From the NCBI GenBank assembly GCA_003697135.1, contig RFGC01000047.1, forward strand, positions 124,001-188,000: a DNA stretch of 64,000 nucleotides, given 5' to 3'. Of this stretch, positions 34,368 to 44,005 are shown in pieces (within the stretch, counting starts at the first letter, position 1; every line of letters starts with the position of its first letter). Below the pieces are notes generated by a model, which saw only the letters and a program-made list of their open reading frames with translations, was not told the origin of the DNA and searched no databases. The DNA is from Acidobacteriota bacterium. GTDB taxonomy: Bacteria; Acidobacteriota; Blastocatellia; Pyrinomonadales; Pyrinomonadaceae. A program made the translations under genes and the position numbers.

Positions 34368-36326
34368 TCAGCGCCCGACGCATTCGACTTCGCTTTCTTC
34401 GACAAGATAAGGCGAAATCGGCTTTTCTTCTTCAGCTAAAATTCTTTTGGCGATTACTGGCAAAGCCAAGGATTTGGTTTTGCCAATTCCGGGCACCATT
34501 TTACCTTTTGCGTAAACAGGATGCCGGCCGTGAGTTTTATACCATTCAGCGACGGTAGCAGTCATGTGCATATTTTCTATGATTTGACGCCAGCCAACTC
34601 CTGTGTTATATGCACAGAAGCTTATCTCGCCTTCTTGCGTGCCGTATGGGATAACGCACATTTCGGTTCTTCGGAAATCGTATGTGTAGAGGTCTTGAAA
34701 CCACATACCTTCGATGCAAAGGACACGCCAAACGTCCTTTTCCGAAACAGGCTGTTTCATGCGGTCGTTTCTATCGGAATTTGAGCTTGTAGAAGATGGT
34801 TTGAAAAGGTTTATGATTTGAGAAATCGGAAAATCTTTTGGAGCTTTTTCGGGATTGTAGTTTCGCATTATTGCCATTGCAAGTTGCGCCATTGTGAGCT
34901 TTTTGCCGCGTGCCGTGTCGGTGATTACTGCAACGTCCTTCATGAATTGCTCATAGTTGAAGAACTCGAACAAAGATTTCATCTCACCTGTTTTTTTGTT
35001 CACGACTACGAGCGTGAAAATTCCGCAGTTAGGATGGCAATTGCACGATGACCAGCCCCAAGGAGCATCTGCGCCTTGAAGCATATCCATCACGCTTGTA
35101 AATGCCGAATATGACGAAAGCGGAAACCAATCTCTCAAAGGTTCAAGCGAAAGGCAATCCTTTAACTGATTTTTCAAATCATGCGCCATATCGGCAAGTG
35201 TGTATCGTTGTTTTTTGCGGACTTCATCGGAAACGTCTTCATCTCGTCCAGTGAAGCTGACGGGTTGAAATGCAATTGTTTGGATTTTATCAATGTTTGC
35301 CGCAGCGAACCTAACTATATCGCCGATGGCATCGTTGTTAATCGTATTAACGATTGTTGTTACCAAAGTTACCTTTATTCCGACTGATGCCAGGTTTTCG
35401 ATTGCCTTTAGCTTGACGTCGAAGAGATTGCCAACTCCGCGATGTTTGTTCTTTTCTTCGCCGATTCCATCGAATTGAAGATAAACTCCGTGTTGCCCTG
35501 CTTCTTTTGCTTTTCGGCAGAATTCTATATCTTCGGCATATCGAATTCCGTTCGTAGCCGCTAAAATTCTGTAGAAACCGATCTTTTTGGCGTAGGCTAC
35601 TGCATCAAGGAAGTGTGGTGACAGGGTTGGCTCTCCGCCAGAAAATAGAATAATGATTTGACGACGAGGTTTGAAACTAACGGCTCTGTCCAAAATCGCC
35701 TTTATATCTTCAAATGAAGGTTCATGAACGTAACCGACTTGGTTAGCGTCCATAAAACAAGGATTGCACATCATATTGCATCGGTTGGTAAGGTCAACCG
35801 TCAAGACTGCACCGCGCCCGAATTTTATGTCGGAAGTGCCATGATGGTGAACGTGAGCGTCATCGGCAGTGCGAAAGTCTCGCCCGAAGAAAAGCGACTC
35901 TATTCTTTTCAGAAAAGCGGCATCCGTAGCTAAAACGTCTTCAAAGAAGCCGTGTGTTGGGCAAGTTTTGCGAATGTAAATTTTGCCGTTTTCTTCAACT
36001 AATTGAGCTTTGATTTCGCCCGGATGCGAATACATCAAGACTTCAAGCGGAATATCGCCTTTGATGACGCCTTCGCGCACGATTTTAACGCACTTTGGAC
36101 AAAGAGAATCAGTTTCACGAGGAAATCCGAGCGGTGGGCGAGTTCTTTCGTAAGATTTCAAAAGCGGTGCTGGCGCCCACTTCGGATGAATTGATTTACC
36201 CTCAGGAAGCGCTGTGTTCACAGCTTGAAAAACTTTCCAACCTAAATCAGCAAGTTTCGATATTGCTTTTGAACCAGTTTTGCTGTCGGTTTGCGATTCG
36301 CCACGCCTAAAATTGTCTATGAACAT
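34368..36326 (-). CDS. Tes/MJ0619-like radical SAM protein
   Basis: 652 residues. Radical SAM core cysteines C183-x3-C187-x2-C190 in LTNRCNMMCNPCF, then the GGEP motif (230-233). An N-terminal Cys domain has CPKC (76-79) and CPTHG (Cys122). Further Cys groups are CNCHPNC (428-434) and C537, C557, C571 in the end region LYTYDFRRTEMCVIPYG...EISFCAYN. This whole arrangement matches the family of archaeal tetraether lipid synthase (Tes) and MJ0619, which carry extra iron-sulfur clusters and a rubredoxin-like site and join or methylate unactivated carbons. Bacterial members are thought to make membrane-spanning lipids, but this is not proven for this protein. Neighbours are an SDR and a CruA/CruP-like flavoprotein. 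Confidence 0.85.
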   Translation of the reverse strand: MFIDNFRRGESQTDSKTGSKAISKLADLGWKVFQAVNTALPEGKSIHPKWAPAPLLKSYERTRPPLGFPRETDSLCPKCVKIVREGVIKGDIPLEVLMYSHPGEIKAQLVEENGKIYIRKTCPTHGFFEDVLATDAAFLKRIESLFFGRDFRTADDAHVHHHGTSDIKFGRGAVLTVDLTNRCNMMCNPCFMDANQVGYVHEPSFEDIKAILDRAVSFKPRRQIIILFSGGEPTLSPHFLDAVAYAKKIGFYRILAATNGIRYAEDIEFCRKAKEAGQHGVYLQFDGIGEEKNKHRGVGNLFDVKLKAIENLASVGIKVTLVTTIVNTINNDAIGDIVRFAAANIDKIQTIAFQPVSFTGRDEDVSDEVRKKQRYTLADMAHDLKNQLKDCLSLEPLRDWFPLSSYSAFTSVMDMLQGADAPWGWSSCNCHPNCGIFTLVVVNKKTGEMKSLFEFFNYEQFMKDVAVITDTARGKKLTMAQLAMAIMRNYNPEKAPKDFPISQIINLFKPSSTSSNSDRNDRMKQPVSEKDVWRVLCIEGMWFQDLYTYDFRRTEMCVIPYGTQEGEISFCAYNTGVGWRQIIENMHMTATVAEWYKTHGRHPVYAKGKMVPGIGKTKSLALPVIAKRILAEEEKPISPYLVEESEVECVGR

Positions 36327-36490
36327 AATCTTTAAGCTCCAAAAGCGGTTTCCAATCTTTGCGAAAATACCTGCCTTTTAGACTAGCAGATTTTCCGCTT
36401 CATTCAAAATCTTGCTCCTAAAAGCAAGGCTTCAGATTCAGTTGGTAAATCCAAGATTGAAAGAGTTGAAATGAGATTTAACCGAAAAGC

Positions 36491-37216
36491 CTATATTAGC
36501 TGATGGCTTTCGGGCATCAAGGCAATCTCGGCAACCACGCCTTCACCATCTTGAGTAGCGGCGAAAAATATGGCTCTAGCCGCATCTTCAACCGTGAGCA
36601 TTTTTGAACGATCAACTCTCATCGTAGTTATCCCGTCCCAAAAGGTTGAATCAACACCGCCGAAATGCATCAGCGAGAATCTTATTCCGCTTCGTTTATA
36701 TTCTTCTTTCAAGCACTTTATCATTCCCGTTAAGCCGTATTTAGCGGCACAATAAACTGAGGCTTGAGCCATCGGGGCTTTGCCTAAAACTCCCGGTATC
36801 ATTACGACTCTGCCGAATTTCTTTTCCGCCATCACAGGCAAAACCGTTTTCAAAACGACAAAGGCAGTCTTGAGATTTGCGTTTATCGAGTCTTCAAAAT
36901 CTTTCAGCGTCAGAGCATCGAAAGGTTTCAAGATGCCCAAACCAGCCGTGTGAATGAGAAAATCAATCGAGCCGAATTTTTTCAAAGTTTCGTCAACAAG
37001 CGTTTGAACGTCAGATTGAACGCTTGCGTCAACTTCCATAGCCAAGACGTTCGGATTGCCCTTTGAGTTGAGTTTATACTCAAGCTCCATCAGTTCAGCA
37101 AAATTCCTTGAACAGATAACCACGTTGGCACGGGCTTCAGAAAAAAGCTCTGCGGTGGCGCGTCCAATACCGCGTCCTGCGCCTACTATGAGAACAGTCT
37201 TACCTTCAAGATTCAT
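36491..37216 (-). CDS. Short-chain dehydrogenase/reductase family protein
   Basis: A 241-residue Rossmann protein with the NAD(P) site VGAGRGIGRA (11-20) and the Y155-x3-K159 pair in SVYCAAKYGLTGM. The canonical catalytic Ser, expected 13 residues before the Tyr, is Gly142 here (MIPGVLGKAPM), so catalysis may be weak or altered. A ribosome-binding site GGGGAGG precedes the ATG. It lies between the CruA/CruP-like and Tes-like genes on the same strand (147 and 164 bp gaps). Substrate unknown; a 3-oxoacyl or polyprenyl-type substrate would fit the neighbourhood but is conjecture. Confidence 0.85.
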   Translation of the reverse strand: MNLEGKTVLIVGAGRGIGRATAELFSEARANVVICSRNFAELMELEYKLNSKGNPNVLAMEVDASVQSDVQTLVDETLKKFGSIDFLIHTAGLGILKPFDALTLKDFEDSINANLKTAFVVLKTVLPVMAEKKFGRVVMIPGVLGKAPMAQASVYCAAKYGLTGMIKCLKEEYKRSGIRFSLMHFGGVDSTFWDGITTMRVDRSKMLTVEDAARAIFFAATQDGEGVVAEIALMPESHQLI

Positions 37217-37363
37217 GTTTGACCTCCCCTTGCTCGCTTTTTAATAGTTCTAAACGTTTAATTTAACGAATTTTAGATGAAAAATCATCTTAAGCAATTC
37301 ACATTTCGATAATCGTATCAGTCGAAAGAATATCAAATTGTCTGTGTTTAGAAAGTCTAGAAA

Positions 37364-38989
37364 TCATTTGCCACTATCGAGTGCGAATTCTTTTCTCGGA
37401 TTCTTTGTTTTTTCGCTCCAAAAAGCCTCAAAGATATTTGCGATCCACCAAAAAGAGCCTTTAACTCCTAAATGCTCGAACATCAGCCTGAAGACTTTTG
37501 GGTGAATTTGTGCTGTTTTCGCGAGCACCTTCCTAAGGGACGAAAATTTGATTCGGTCTTGGAAAAGCTCTCTAGCGATTTCCGGGTCGAGTTTACTTAG
37601 CGCCATCATTACTGCATTCATTGTTTCGTTCACGACGGAAGGTTTGCTTTTTGGTGCTGGACGCATGAACTCTGCCAGACTTGCCATCTGTGCAACGTTT
37701 GGCTCATAGGTGTTTATTTGTGAAAGCGATTTTTCGTCCAGCGAATTCTCGCTTAAAACTTCTTCAACCATTCTCGTGAGTTTGCAGAAATTCCTTACGA
37801 AAGAACCGAAACCGCAAAAAGTCAGTGGACTGGAAAGACCTGCAGAATCGCCGATTAAGAGAACTCGATCAACGGCTACTTTTTTCAAATTGTTCCAGCC
37901 GTGATGGTGAAAGCTCGGAATATAGCCGAAAACGGGTTTGATCACTCGCCAATTCCCGGTTCTAATTTTGTAATCCGAAATTTTTTCAAAGTATTCTTCA
38001 AAAAGCCTGAATAGCGATTTGTCTGCATTGGAGTTAACGGAATCATAAAAGAAAAGATAAGTTGTGTATTCGTCTTTTTCAGGACTTCCGGCGAAACCTT
38101 CCCAAATAAGCTGACGTCCGTCGGTGATGTCTTCGGTCGAAACCAAAATTTCCCCAACCGAAAAATCAACTTCTCTTTGGTCATTACCTCTTTGAAAGCC
38201 TCTTGCAATGGTTCCCACAGTCGGACAAACATGAGTAATTGATTTTCCAGCATTGATTTGTCTTGAAACAGGTGAGTTCGTTCCCATAGCGTCTATGAAC
38301 AGTTTTCCACTGAAAAGCCTTTTTCTGCCTGTTTTGACTTCTTCGCATTCGACAATGACCTTTTCCTTCAAAACATAAACGCGCTTGAAGCGAAGGTAGC
38401 TTTCAGTCTTTGAGTTGTTTTGCTTGAGTTTTTCTAATGCCAATGCGAGCAATTTATTTGCGTCGAGTGCTACGTTTAGAACATCTTTCATGAAAAGTGG
38501 TGGAGTTTTGATCTTTGAGTTTTCGTCATAAAACTTCACAAAGCCCGTTTTGTAGCGATTCACAACTGCTTGTTCGATTTCTTCTTGACTGAATAAGCCT
38601 GCTTTCGTGAGTTCTTTTAGTTCTTGATCTGAAATGTTCCAATCTCTATGAGTTTTTCCGACTGTGAATGCGTCAAACGCAAGCACTTTGCGGTTGTATT
38701 TTGTGCTCATCAAAGCGGCATGCAAAAGTCCCAAAGTTCCACCAGCGTAGATTATTTCAAAATCTTTTTCTATGGCATCTTCCAGCTTTGAAACTGTTTG
38801 CGGCGAAAAAAGAATCACTTCCTCGAAAGCATTGGGATTTTGCATGAAAGAATTCCAACGTTCCTCCAGTGCCCAGATGCGCCTTAGATATTCTTCTCTA
38901 TTCGGTAAAGAGCCAAGATTTTCTACCAGAAGCGGATATTTTTTACGGATTTCCGAAAGGTTAAGTTCTTTTATTGCGGTTTTCTCCAT
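37364..38989 (-). CDS. CruA/CruP-like FAD-dependent lycopene-cyclase-family protein
   Basis: 541 residues. The N-terminal FAD site is YAGGTLGLLHA (81-91), followed by THRDWNISDQELKELTKAGLFS, the counterpart of the REQEWNISR-x-E-L segment of CruA/CruP. The C-terminal flavin motif is VDRVLLIGDSAGLSSPLTFCGFGSF (GDSAG 380-384), and a YEPN motif (INTYEPNVAQ) follows. CruA enzymes cyclise lycopene in green sulfur bacteria and some cyanobacteria; CruP paralogues lack clear cyclase activity. No crtB or crtI is in the window, so carotenoid cyclisation here is unproven. The gene is upstream of the SDR and Tes-like genes. Confidence 0.82.
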   Translation of the reverse strand: MEKTAIKELNLSEIRKKYPLLVENLGSLPNREEYLRRIWALEERWNSFMQNPNAFEEVILFSPQTVSKLEDAIEKDFEIIYAGGTLGLLHAALMSTKYNRKVLAFDAFTVGKTHRDWNISDQELKELTKAGLFSQEEIEQAVVNRYKTGFVKFYDENSKIKTPPLFMKDVLNVALDANKLLALALEKLKQNNSKTESYLRFKRVYVLKEKVIVECEEVKTGRKRLFSGKLFIDAMGTNSPVSRQINAGKSITHVCPTVGTIARGFQRGNDQREVDFSVGEILVSTEDITDGRQLIWEGFAGSPEKDEYTTYLFFYDSVNSNADKSLFRLFEEYFEKISDYKIRTGNWRVIKPVFGYIPSFHHHGWNNLKKVAVDRVLLIGDSAGLSSPLTFCGFGSFVRNFCKLTRMVEEVLSENSLDEKSLSQINTYEPNVAQMASLAEFMRPAPKSKPSVVNETMNAVMMALSKLDPEIARELFQDRIKFSSLRKVLAKTAQIHPKVFRLMFEHLGVKGSFWWIANIFEAFWSEKTKNPRKEFALDSGK

Positions 38990-39038
38990 ATCGCCTTTTG
39001 TTAAAAGAAAGCGTTTGCTGATGCCGAGAAAGCCGGGA

Positions 39039-39833
39039 TTATGAATGTTTAGCTTTTTCCCAAAGTTCGTCCATTTCGCTCAGCTTTGCTTCTTCGAGCC
39101 TTTTTCCGCTTGCTTTCAGTTCTTCTTCGATTTTGCCAAAACGAGTTCTGAATTTTCGATTTGTTCTCTTCAGAGCGGTTTCTGGTTCAATGCCGAGTTT
39201 TCTTGCAAGGTTTACTACAGCAAACAGCAGATCACCGATTTCTTCTTCAACATGCGTCTTTTCTCCTTTTTTGATAGCTTCTTTTAACTCCTTGATTTCT
39301 TCTTCCAGTTTCTCGAAAACCTGTTCCGCGTTTTCCCAATCGAAGCCGACTTTTGAAGCTTCCTTCGTAAGTTTCAAGGCTTCCATAAGTGCCGGAAAAC
39401 TGGCAGGAACGTTGTCAAGAAGAGAATCTTTGGCCTTCTTGCCTCTTTTTTCCCTTTCGTTGGCTTTGAGTTTATCCCAATTTTGCAAAACTTCTGATGC
39501 AGTTGTGAATCTTTTATCTCCGAAAACGTGCGGATGCCTTAGAATCAACTTTTCGTTTATGCCATTGATTATCTCGTCAATCGTAAAATCGCCGTTTTCT
39601 TCGGCAATTACTGAATGAAAAACAACTTGAAGAAGAACGTCGCCCAATTCTTCTTTGAGCGCTGTTTTGTTGTTTTCTTTTTCAGCCTTTTCGATTGCTT
39701 CAAAAGTTTCGTAGCATTCTTCAAGAAGGTAAGGCGCAAGGCTGGAGTGGGTTTGCTCTCTATCCCAAGGACATCCACCCGGCGCACGAAGTCTTCTCAT
39801 CGTTGCCATCAATTCGTCAAACGCTTTCGACAT
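39039..39833 (-). CDS. mazG: Nucleoside triphosphate pyrophosphohydrolase MazG
   Basis: 264 residues with two MazG domains. The first carries GGCPWDREQTHSSLAPYLLEECYE and EELGDVLLQVVFHSVIAEE, the second EEIGDLLFAVVNLARKLG; the E-E-x-x-D sets bind magnesium. It hydrolyses non-canonical or excess NTPs to NMP and pyrophosphate, cleaning the nucleotide pool and affecting ppGpp levels in E. coli. Length equals the E. coli enzyme. It starts the minus-strand run that continues into the CruA-like gene 49 bp downstream. Confidence 0.95.
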   Translation of the reverse strand: MSKAFDELMATMRRLRAPGGCPWDREQTHSSLAPYLLEECYETFEAIEKAEKENNKTALKEELGDVLLQVVFHSVIAEENGDFTIDEIINGINEKLILRHPHVFGDKRFTTASEVLQNWDKLKANEREKRGKKAKDSLLDNVPASFPALMEALKLTKEASKVGFDWENAEQVFEKLEEEIKELKEAIKKGEKTHVEEEIGDLLFAVVNLARKLGIEPETALKRTNRKFRTRFGKIEEELKASGKRLEEAKLSEMDELWEKAKHS

Positions 39834-39976
39834 AACGATTTTTATTATAATTCGCCCGTCCGCTTAAACCGTAATTCAAGAACTCAAGAACTCTTCAAAC
39901 AAAAGATTCCAAAAAGAGGTTTCTTTTTTGTAGAAATTCTTAGTGTTTGCTCGAATGAGTTTCAATCTCAATAAAT

Positions 39977-40663
39977 ATGCTAAAATTCTTTTTTGTCATG
40001 AAATTGCCAAGTGGCGTAAAAATCTTGCTAATTCTGCTTTTCTTCTGTAGTTGTAAATGGCAGAAAGTTGATGAAAAGTCTGGTATTCCTACATCAAACA
40101 AAACCGATGAGAGTATTCAAACGAAAGAACCGGAAACTTTCCAAACCGATATTGTCTTAATGACTTTTTCTGAAGATAGCCCAAGAGAAAGAAGAATTTT
40201 CGTGGCGAAAGATGGCGATAAGAGACTAATAAAATTCGGCGATAAGGCTTGGCTACAAATTGACAAGAAAATTTTTCTCCTCGATTATCGCCGAAAAGTA
40301 TTCGTCGAGAGTAGAGAAACCGACAAAGATACAGCGTTTTTAACCGACAGCGCCGACTCGCTTTCAAGAATGGTAATCCTTGATTTTCTCAGCAAACGGC
40401 TCGACTCAAAAGTCCAAAAACTTTCAACAGAAAACGGCATGTCGAAGTATCTTGTTGCTTTGGAAAATTCAAATAAAAGCGAAATCATCATTTCTTACGA
40501 TGAGAATAAGAAGCTTATAACCGAGCAAGAGTTTTTTTCTGTTAGAAACGGTGACAAGAAACTTTTATACAAAATGCAGCTTCAGAATTTGTCGTTTGAA
40601 GTTTCTCCCGAGAAATTCGAGCTTCCAAAAGGGTTTAGAAAAGTCAAGCTAGAAGAGTTTTGA
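39977..40663 (+). CDS. Hypothetical lipoprotein
   Basis: 228 residues (ATG at 39977; the ATG at 39998 is equally plausible and gives MKLPSGVKILLILLF). A hydrophobic signal ending F-C-S-C suggests lipidation at the second Cys, although the lipobox is atypical. The mature part has beta-strand alternation (FQTDIVLMTFSED, IKFGDKAWLQIDKKIFLLDYRRKVF) and a final NLSFEVSPEKFELPKGFR, recalling LolA-like or DUF4412-like outer-membrane lipid-binding folds. That resemblance is loose. It is followed 22 bp later by a thioesterase gene and probably shares its mRNA. Confidence 0.72.
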   Translation: MLKFFFVMKLPSGVKILLILLFFCSCKWQKVDEKSGIPTSNKTDESIQTKEPETFQTDIVLMTFSEDSPRERRIFVAKDGDKRLIKFGDKAWLQIDKKIFLLDYRRKVFVESRETDKDTAFLTDSADSLSRMVILDFLSKRLDSKVQKLSTENGMSKYLVALENSNKSEIIISYDENKKLITEQEFFSVRNGDKKLLYKMQLQNLSFEVSPEKFELPKGFRKVKLEEF

Positions 40664-40685
40664 GACGATTTGAGGATTAGAGATT

Positions 40686-41108
40686 ATGAACGGAATACCC
40701 GAATTTTTCAGAGAAAAGCTTAAAAAAGCGCTTGCTAGGTCGCCATACGTGAATTTATTGAAGATGGAAGTTGTAGGTTTGAATATAGGCGAAGCCACTC
40801 TTCAAATGCAAGTGCGCGATGAGCTTAGGCAGTCGCATGGGCTTCTTCATGGCGGAGCGACGGCATCATTGATAGATACGGCTACAGGTTTCGCTGTTGC
40901 AACTTTGCTAAAAGAAGGTGAAAAAGCTTCTACTGTGGACTTGACGGTTCATTTTCTTCGTCCAATCATCAATGGGAAAATAGTTTGTAGCGCAAAAGTC
41001 ATCAAATCAGGTAAGAGATTGATAACTGTCTCGGCTGATGTTACGGACGATGAAAATAATCTCGTAGCCACAGCACTTTCTACATACTCGAAATTGGTAA
41101 AGGAATAG
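40686..41108 (+). CDS. Hotdog-fold thioesterase, PaaI family
   Basis: A 140-residue single hotdog domain. The PaaI-type signature is complete: [26 protein letters not shown], with the H-G-G-x-x-x-x-L-x-D motif, followed by [11 protein letters not shown]. Such enzymes hydrolyse aromatic or medium-chain acyl-CoA thioesters, often as a housekeeping cleanup. No phenylacetate genes are present, so the name paaI would be misleading. Co-directional with the lipoprotein upstream and the ABC exporter 56 bp downstream. Confidence 0.92.
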   Translation: MNGIPEFFREKLKKALARSPYVNLLKMEVVGLNIGEATLQMQVRDELRQSHGLLHGGATASLIDTATGFAVATLLKEGEKASTVDLTVHFLRPIINGKIVCSAKVIKSGKRLITVSADVTDDENNLVATALSTYSKLVKE

Positions 41109-41164
41109 TTTTCAAACACTTTGCGCCGATATTTGCTGTTTATATCTCGGAATTTTCCGTTGTT

Positions 41165-42940
41165 ATGAGAGAGGTAAAAATCCTTCTTGGATATTTGAAG
41201 CCTTATAGGCTCTCGGTATTTGCGGGCATTTCGTGCATATTGGTTTCAATGCTGATTGGGCTTTCTGTGCCTTATCTGGTTGGCATGGCGATAGACGATC
41301 TTACTCAAGGTGTTACGTGGCAGAAAACGTTTTTTTATCCCGCTGTGATTCTTTCGGCAAGTTTCTTGAGTGGTATCTTTTTATTTTTGCAACGAAGGCT
41401 TTTGATAAATGTTTCGCGCCACATTGAATATGACATGAGGCGGGATTTTTACGCTTCGCTTGTGCATCAACCGATGGAATTTTTTCAGCAAAATCGCATC
41501 GGTGACCTGATGGCGCGAGCAACGAACGATTTGTCGGCAGTCAGACAAATCGTAGGCCCGATGATTCTTTATTCTTTTCAAGCCATCTTTGCTTTGCTTG
41601 TTGTGATTCCGATCTTGCTGAGCATCAGCGTAAAGCTCACGCTTTTACTGCTGATAACAATGCCCCTAGTTTCAGTCACTGTGAAGGTTCTAGGCCAGCA
41701 GATTCACACACGCTTTGAGAAAATTCAAGAGAAATTTTCTTCAATAACCGCAATGGCGCAAGAAAACATTGCGGGCGTGCGCGTGATTCGTGCATACGCT
41801 CAAGAAGAGGCCGAAATCGAAAAATTTCAAAAGCTAAACCGAGAGTATGTCGAGCAAAATCTTCGGCTTGTAAGATATTCGGCGGCAATGCGTCCACTGC
41901 TCTTTTTCCTTATAGGACTTGGATTTGTAATCATCGTTGCTGTCGGAATACCCATGGCTGTTCGTGGCGAAATTTCTGCTGGTGATTTCGCGGCTTTTGT
42001 TCTATATCTTCAAAGAATGATTTGGTATTTGATTGCGCTCGGTTATGTTGTGAACCTTTATCAACGTGGCACAGCTTCGCTAAAGCGAATCAGAGAGATT
42101 CAAGAAATCGAGCCGAAGATACGCAATTTCCCTTATGCTACGGCCCAACCTGAAATCAAAGGTGAGATCGAACTGAAGAACTTAAGCTTTTCATACTATG
42201 GCAAAACACCTGTTTTGAAAGATATAAATCTGAAGATCGAGCAAGGCAAGACAATTGCATTTGTCGGAAAGACCGGAAGCGGCAAATCGACACTTGTTAG
42301 TTTGATACCAAGACTGCTGGAAGCTCCCGAAGATACGGTTTTCATTGATGGTATCTCGATAAGAAGATACACGCTCGAACAACTCAGAGATTCAATAGGT
42401 TTTGTCCCACAAGAGACTTTTCTTTTCAGCGACACTTTAGCAGGTAACATAGCGTTTGGAATTGAGGGTTTGTCTAGTCCTGATGAAAAAATACGGCGGA
42501 ACGGAAAGGTTTATTTCTCTATTCGTGAAGCGGCAGAAATAGCTGGCTTGACTGAAGACATAAAACAATTTCCGGACGGTTACAATCAGTTAGTTGGCGA
42601 GCGTGGCATAACGCTTTCAGGTGGACAAAAACAGCGTGTTTCCATAGCACGAGCCGTTATTAGAAATCCACAAATTCTCATCCTTGACGATGCGCTTTCG
42701 GCTGTGGACACTTACACGGAAGAGAAAATCTTGCGGAATTTGAAGGAAATCCGCGAAAACAAAACTACTTTGATAGTTTCACATAGGATTTCAACCGTTA
42801 AGGACGCTGATTTCATCTGCGTTTTGAAAGATGGACGAATTGTTGAGCAAGGCACTCATGACGAGCTTATTGCTCTCGATGGCGAATATGCCGATCTTTA
42901 CCGTCGTCAGCTACTCGAAGAAGAAATAGCCGCAGCATAA
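41165..42940 (+). CDS. MsbA/MdlB-like ABC exporter (half transporter)
   Basis: 591 residues. A six-helix transmembrane domain (about 1-310) is fused to an ATPase domain with [15 protein letters not shown] (Walker A), [19 protein letters not shown] (Q-loop), [14 protein letters not shown] (signature), [12 protein letters not shown] (Walker B) and IVSHRISTV (switch). It works as a homo- or heterodimer exporting lipids or drugs. The asymmetry residue after Walker B is Asp (D-D-A), where an active transporter typically has D-E-A. This could mark a degenerate ATP site and a heterodimer, as in LmrCD or TmrAB, although Mdl and Cyd half-transporters also carry D-D-A. No second half is adjacent. Confidence 0.9.
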   Translation: MREVKILLGYLKPYRLSVFAGISCILVSMLIGLSVPYLVGMAIDDLTQGVTWQKTFFYPAVILSASFLSGIFLFLQRRLLINVSRHIEYDMRRDFYASLVHQPMEFFQQNRIGDLMARATNDLSAVRQIVGPMILYSFQAIFALLVVIPILLSISVKLTLLLLITMPLVSVTVKVLGQQIHTRFEKIQEKFSSITAMAQENIAGVRVIRAYAQEEAEIEKFQKLNREYVEQNLRLVRYSAAMRPLLFFLIGLGFVIIVAVGIPMAVRGEISAGDFAAFVLYLQRMIWYLIALGYVVNLYQRGTASLKRIREIQEIEPKIRNFPYATAQPEIKGEIELKNLSFSYYGKTPVLKDINLKIEQGKTIAFVGKTGSGKSTLVSLIPRLLEAPEDTVFIDGISIRRYTLEQLRDSIGFVPQETFLFSDTLAGNIAFGIEGLSSPDEKIRRNGKVYFSIREAAEIAGLTEDIKQFPDGYNQLVGERGITLSGGQKQRVSIARAVIRNPQILILDDALSAVDTYTEEKILRNLKEIRENKTTLIVSHRISTVKDADFICVLKDGRIVEQGTHDELIALDGEYADLYRRQLLEEEIAAA

Positions 42941-42967
42941 GGCTTAATTTGCAACTTCGGTTTGCCT

Positions 42968-44005
42968 ATGAAAATTCTCAAGAACTACATACAAAAACGC
43001 GAGAAGTATCTGGCTTTTCTCAATGATAATCGCACCGTCCGACCTTTTGAATGGGGAGTTGAATTTGTCAAGGATTTTGCCTGCTGCGATGGGGATTTAG
43101 AAGAACCGCTAGAGTTTTTCCGCAAGTTTGCAAATGAAGTGATTTCTTCAAGCGACGCGTTCTTTCATCTGCCTGAGATAAGCGACTATGAAGTGCGGGG
43201 TGAGGTTGTTAAATGGACTAGTGCTGTGGAAACCACTTCGCAAGAAAACAACACCGTTTATGCTCGGTTTTTTCCCTATGCAAAGAACAAAAAAGGTGCT
43301 GTCGTTGTTTTACCGCACTGGAATGCAAAAGCAGGAAGTTACTTTGATTTGTGCCGCGTGTTTAACAAAGTCGGTCTTTCTGCGTTGAGGCTTACGCTTC
43401 CTTATCACGAAGAAAGAATGCCCCCAGAGCTTCAACGAGCTGATTATTTGGTTTCCCCAAATATCGGTAGGACAATCCAGTCGGTTAGGCAAGCCGTTCT
43501 GGATACGAAAGCGGCTGTTAGATGGCTACACTTGCAAGGGTATGAAAAAATCGGCATCGTAGGAACGAGCATTGGGAGCTGCGTAGCTTTCTTGGCTTTT
43601 GTTCATGAGCCGCTGATTCAAGCTGGGGTTTTCAATCATGTTTCCGGTTATTTTGCTGATGTCGTTTGGCGCGGCATCTCAACTTATCACGTCCGAGCAG
43701 GATTTGCTGATAAAATCACGCTGGAAGATTTAAGAGAATGCTGGATACCGATCTCTCCGATAGTTTACATTGACAAACTTACCGAAACTTTGCGCCCGCA
43801 AAGATACATTTACACGCTTTATGACCTTAGCTTTCCCGTTGATCTCTCAAAGCAACTGATGAAAATTCTGCGAGAAAAGGGAATCAAGCATAGCGAAGTC
43901 TGCCTGCCATGCGGTCACTACACACTTGGCGAAAAACCTTGGGTTTATCTCGATGGATGGAAAATCGTAAGTTTCTTGAGAAAACATCTTTTGAAAAACG
44001 ATTAG
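42968..44005 (+). CDS. Alpha/beta-hydrolase family protein (ABHD18-like)
   Basis: 345 residues from the ATG at 42968; a TTG two codons earlier is the only alternative. Nucleophile elbow IGIVGTSIGSCVAFL (G-T-S-I-G), strand AVVVLPHWNAKAGSYFDLCRVFNKVGLSALRLTLPYH, and a closing His in LPCGHYTLGEKPW. The Ser-His pair is visible; the acid could be the Asp in YTLYDLSFPVD. The pattern is that of hydrolases related to ABHD18. Substrate unknown. It starts 27 bp after the ABC exporter and likely belongs to the same transcript. Confidence 0.82.
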   Translation: MKILKNYIQKREKYLAFLNDNRTVRPFEWGVEFVKDFACCDGDLEEPLEFFRKFANEVISSSDAFFHLPEISDYEVRGEVVKWTSAVETTSQENNTVYARFFPYAKNKKGAVVVLPHWNAKAGSYFDLCRVFNKVGLSALRLTLPYHEERMPPELQRADYLVSPNIGRTIQSVRQAVLDTKAAVRWLHLQGYEKIGIVGTSIGSCVAFLAFVHEPLIQAGVFNHVSGYFADVVWRGISTYHVRAGFADKITLEDLRECWIPISPIVYIDKLTETLRPQRYIYTLYDLSFPVDLSKQLMKILREKGIKHSEVCLPCGHYTLGEKPWVYLDGWKIVSFLRKHLLKND

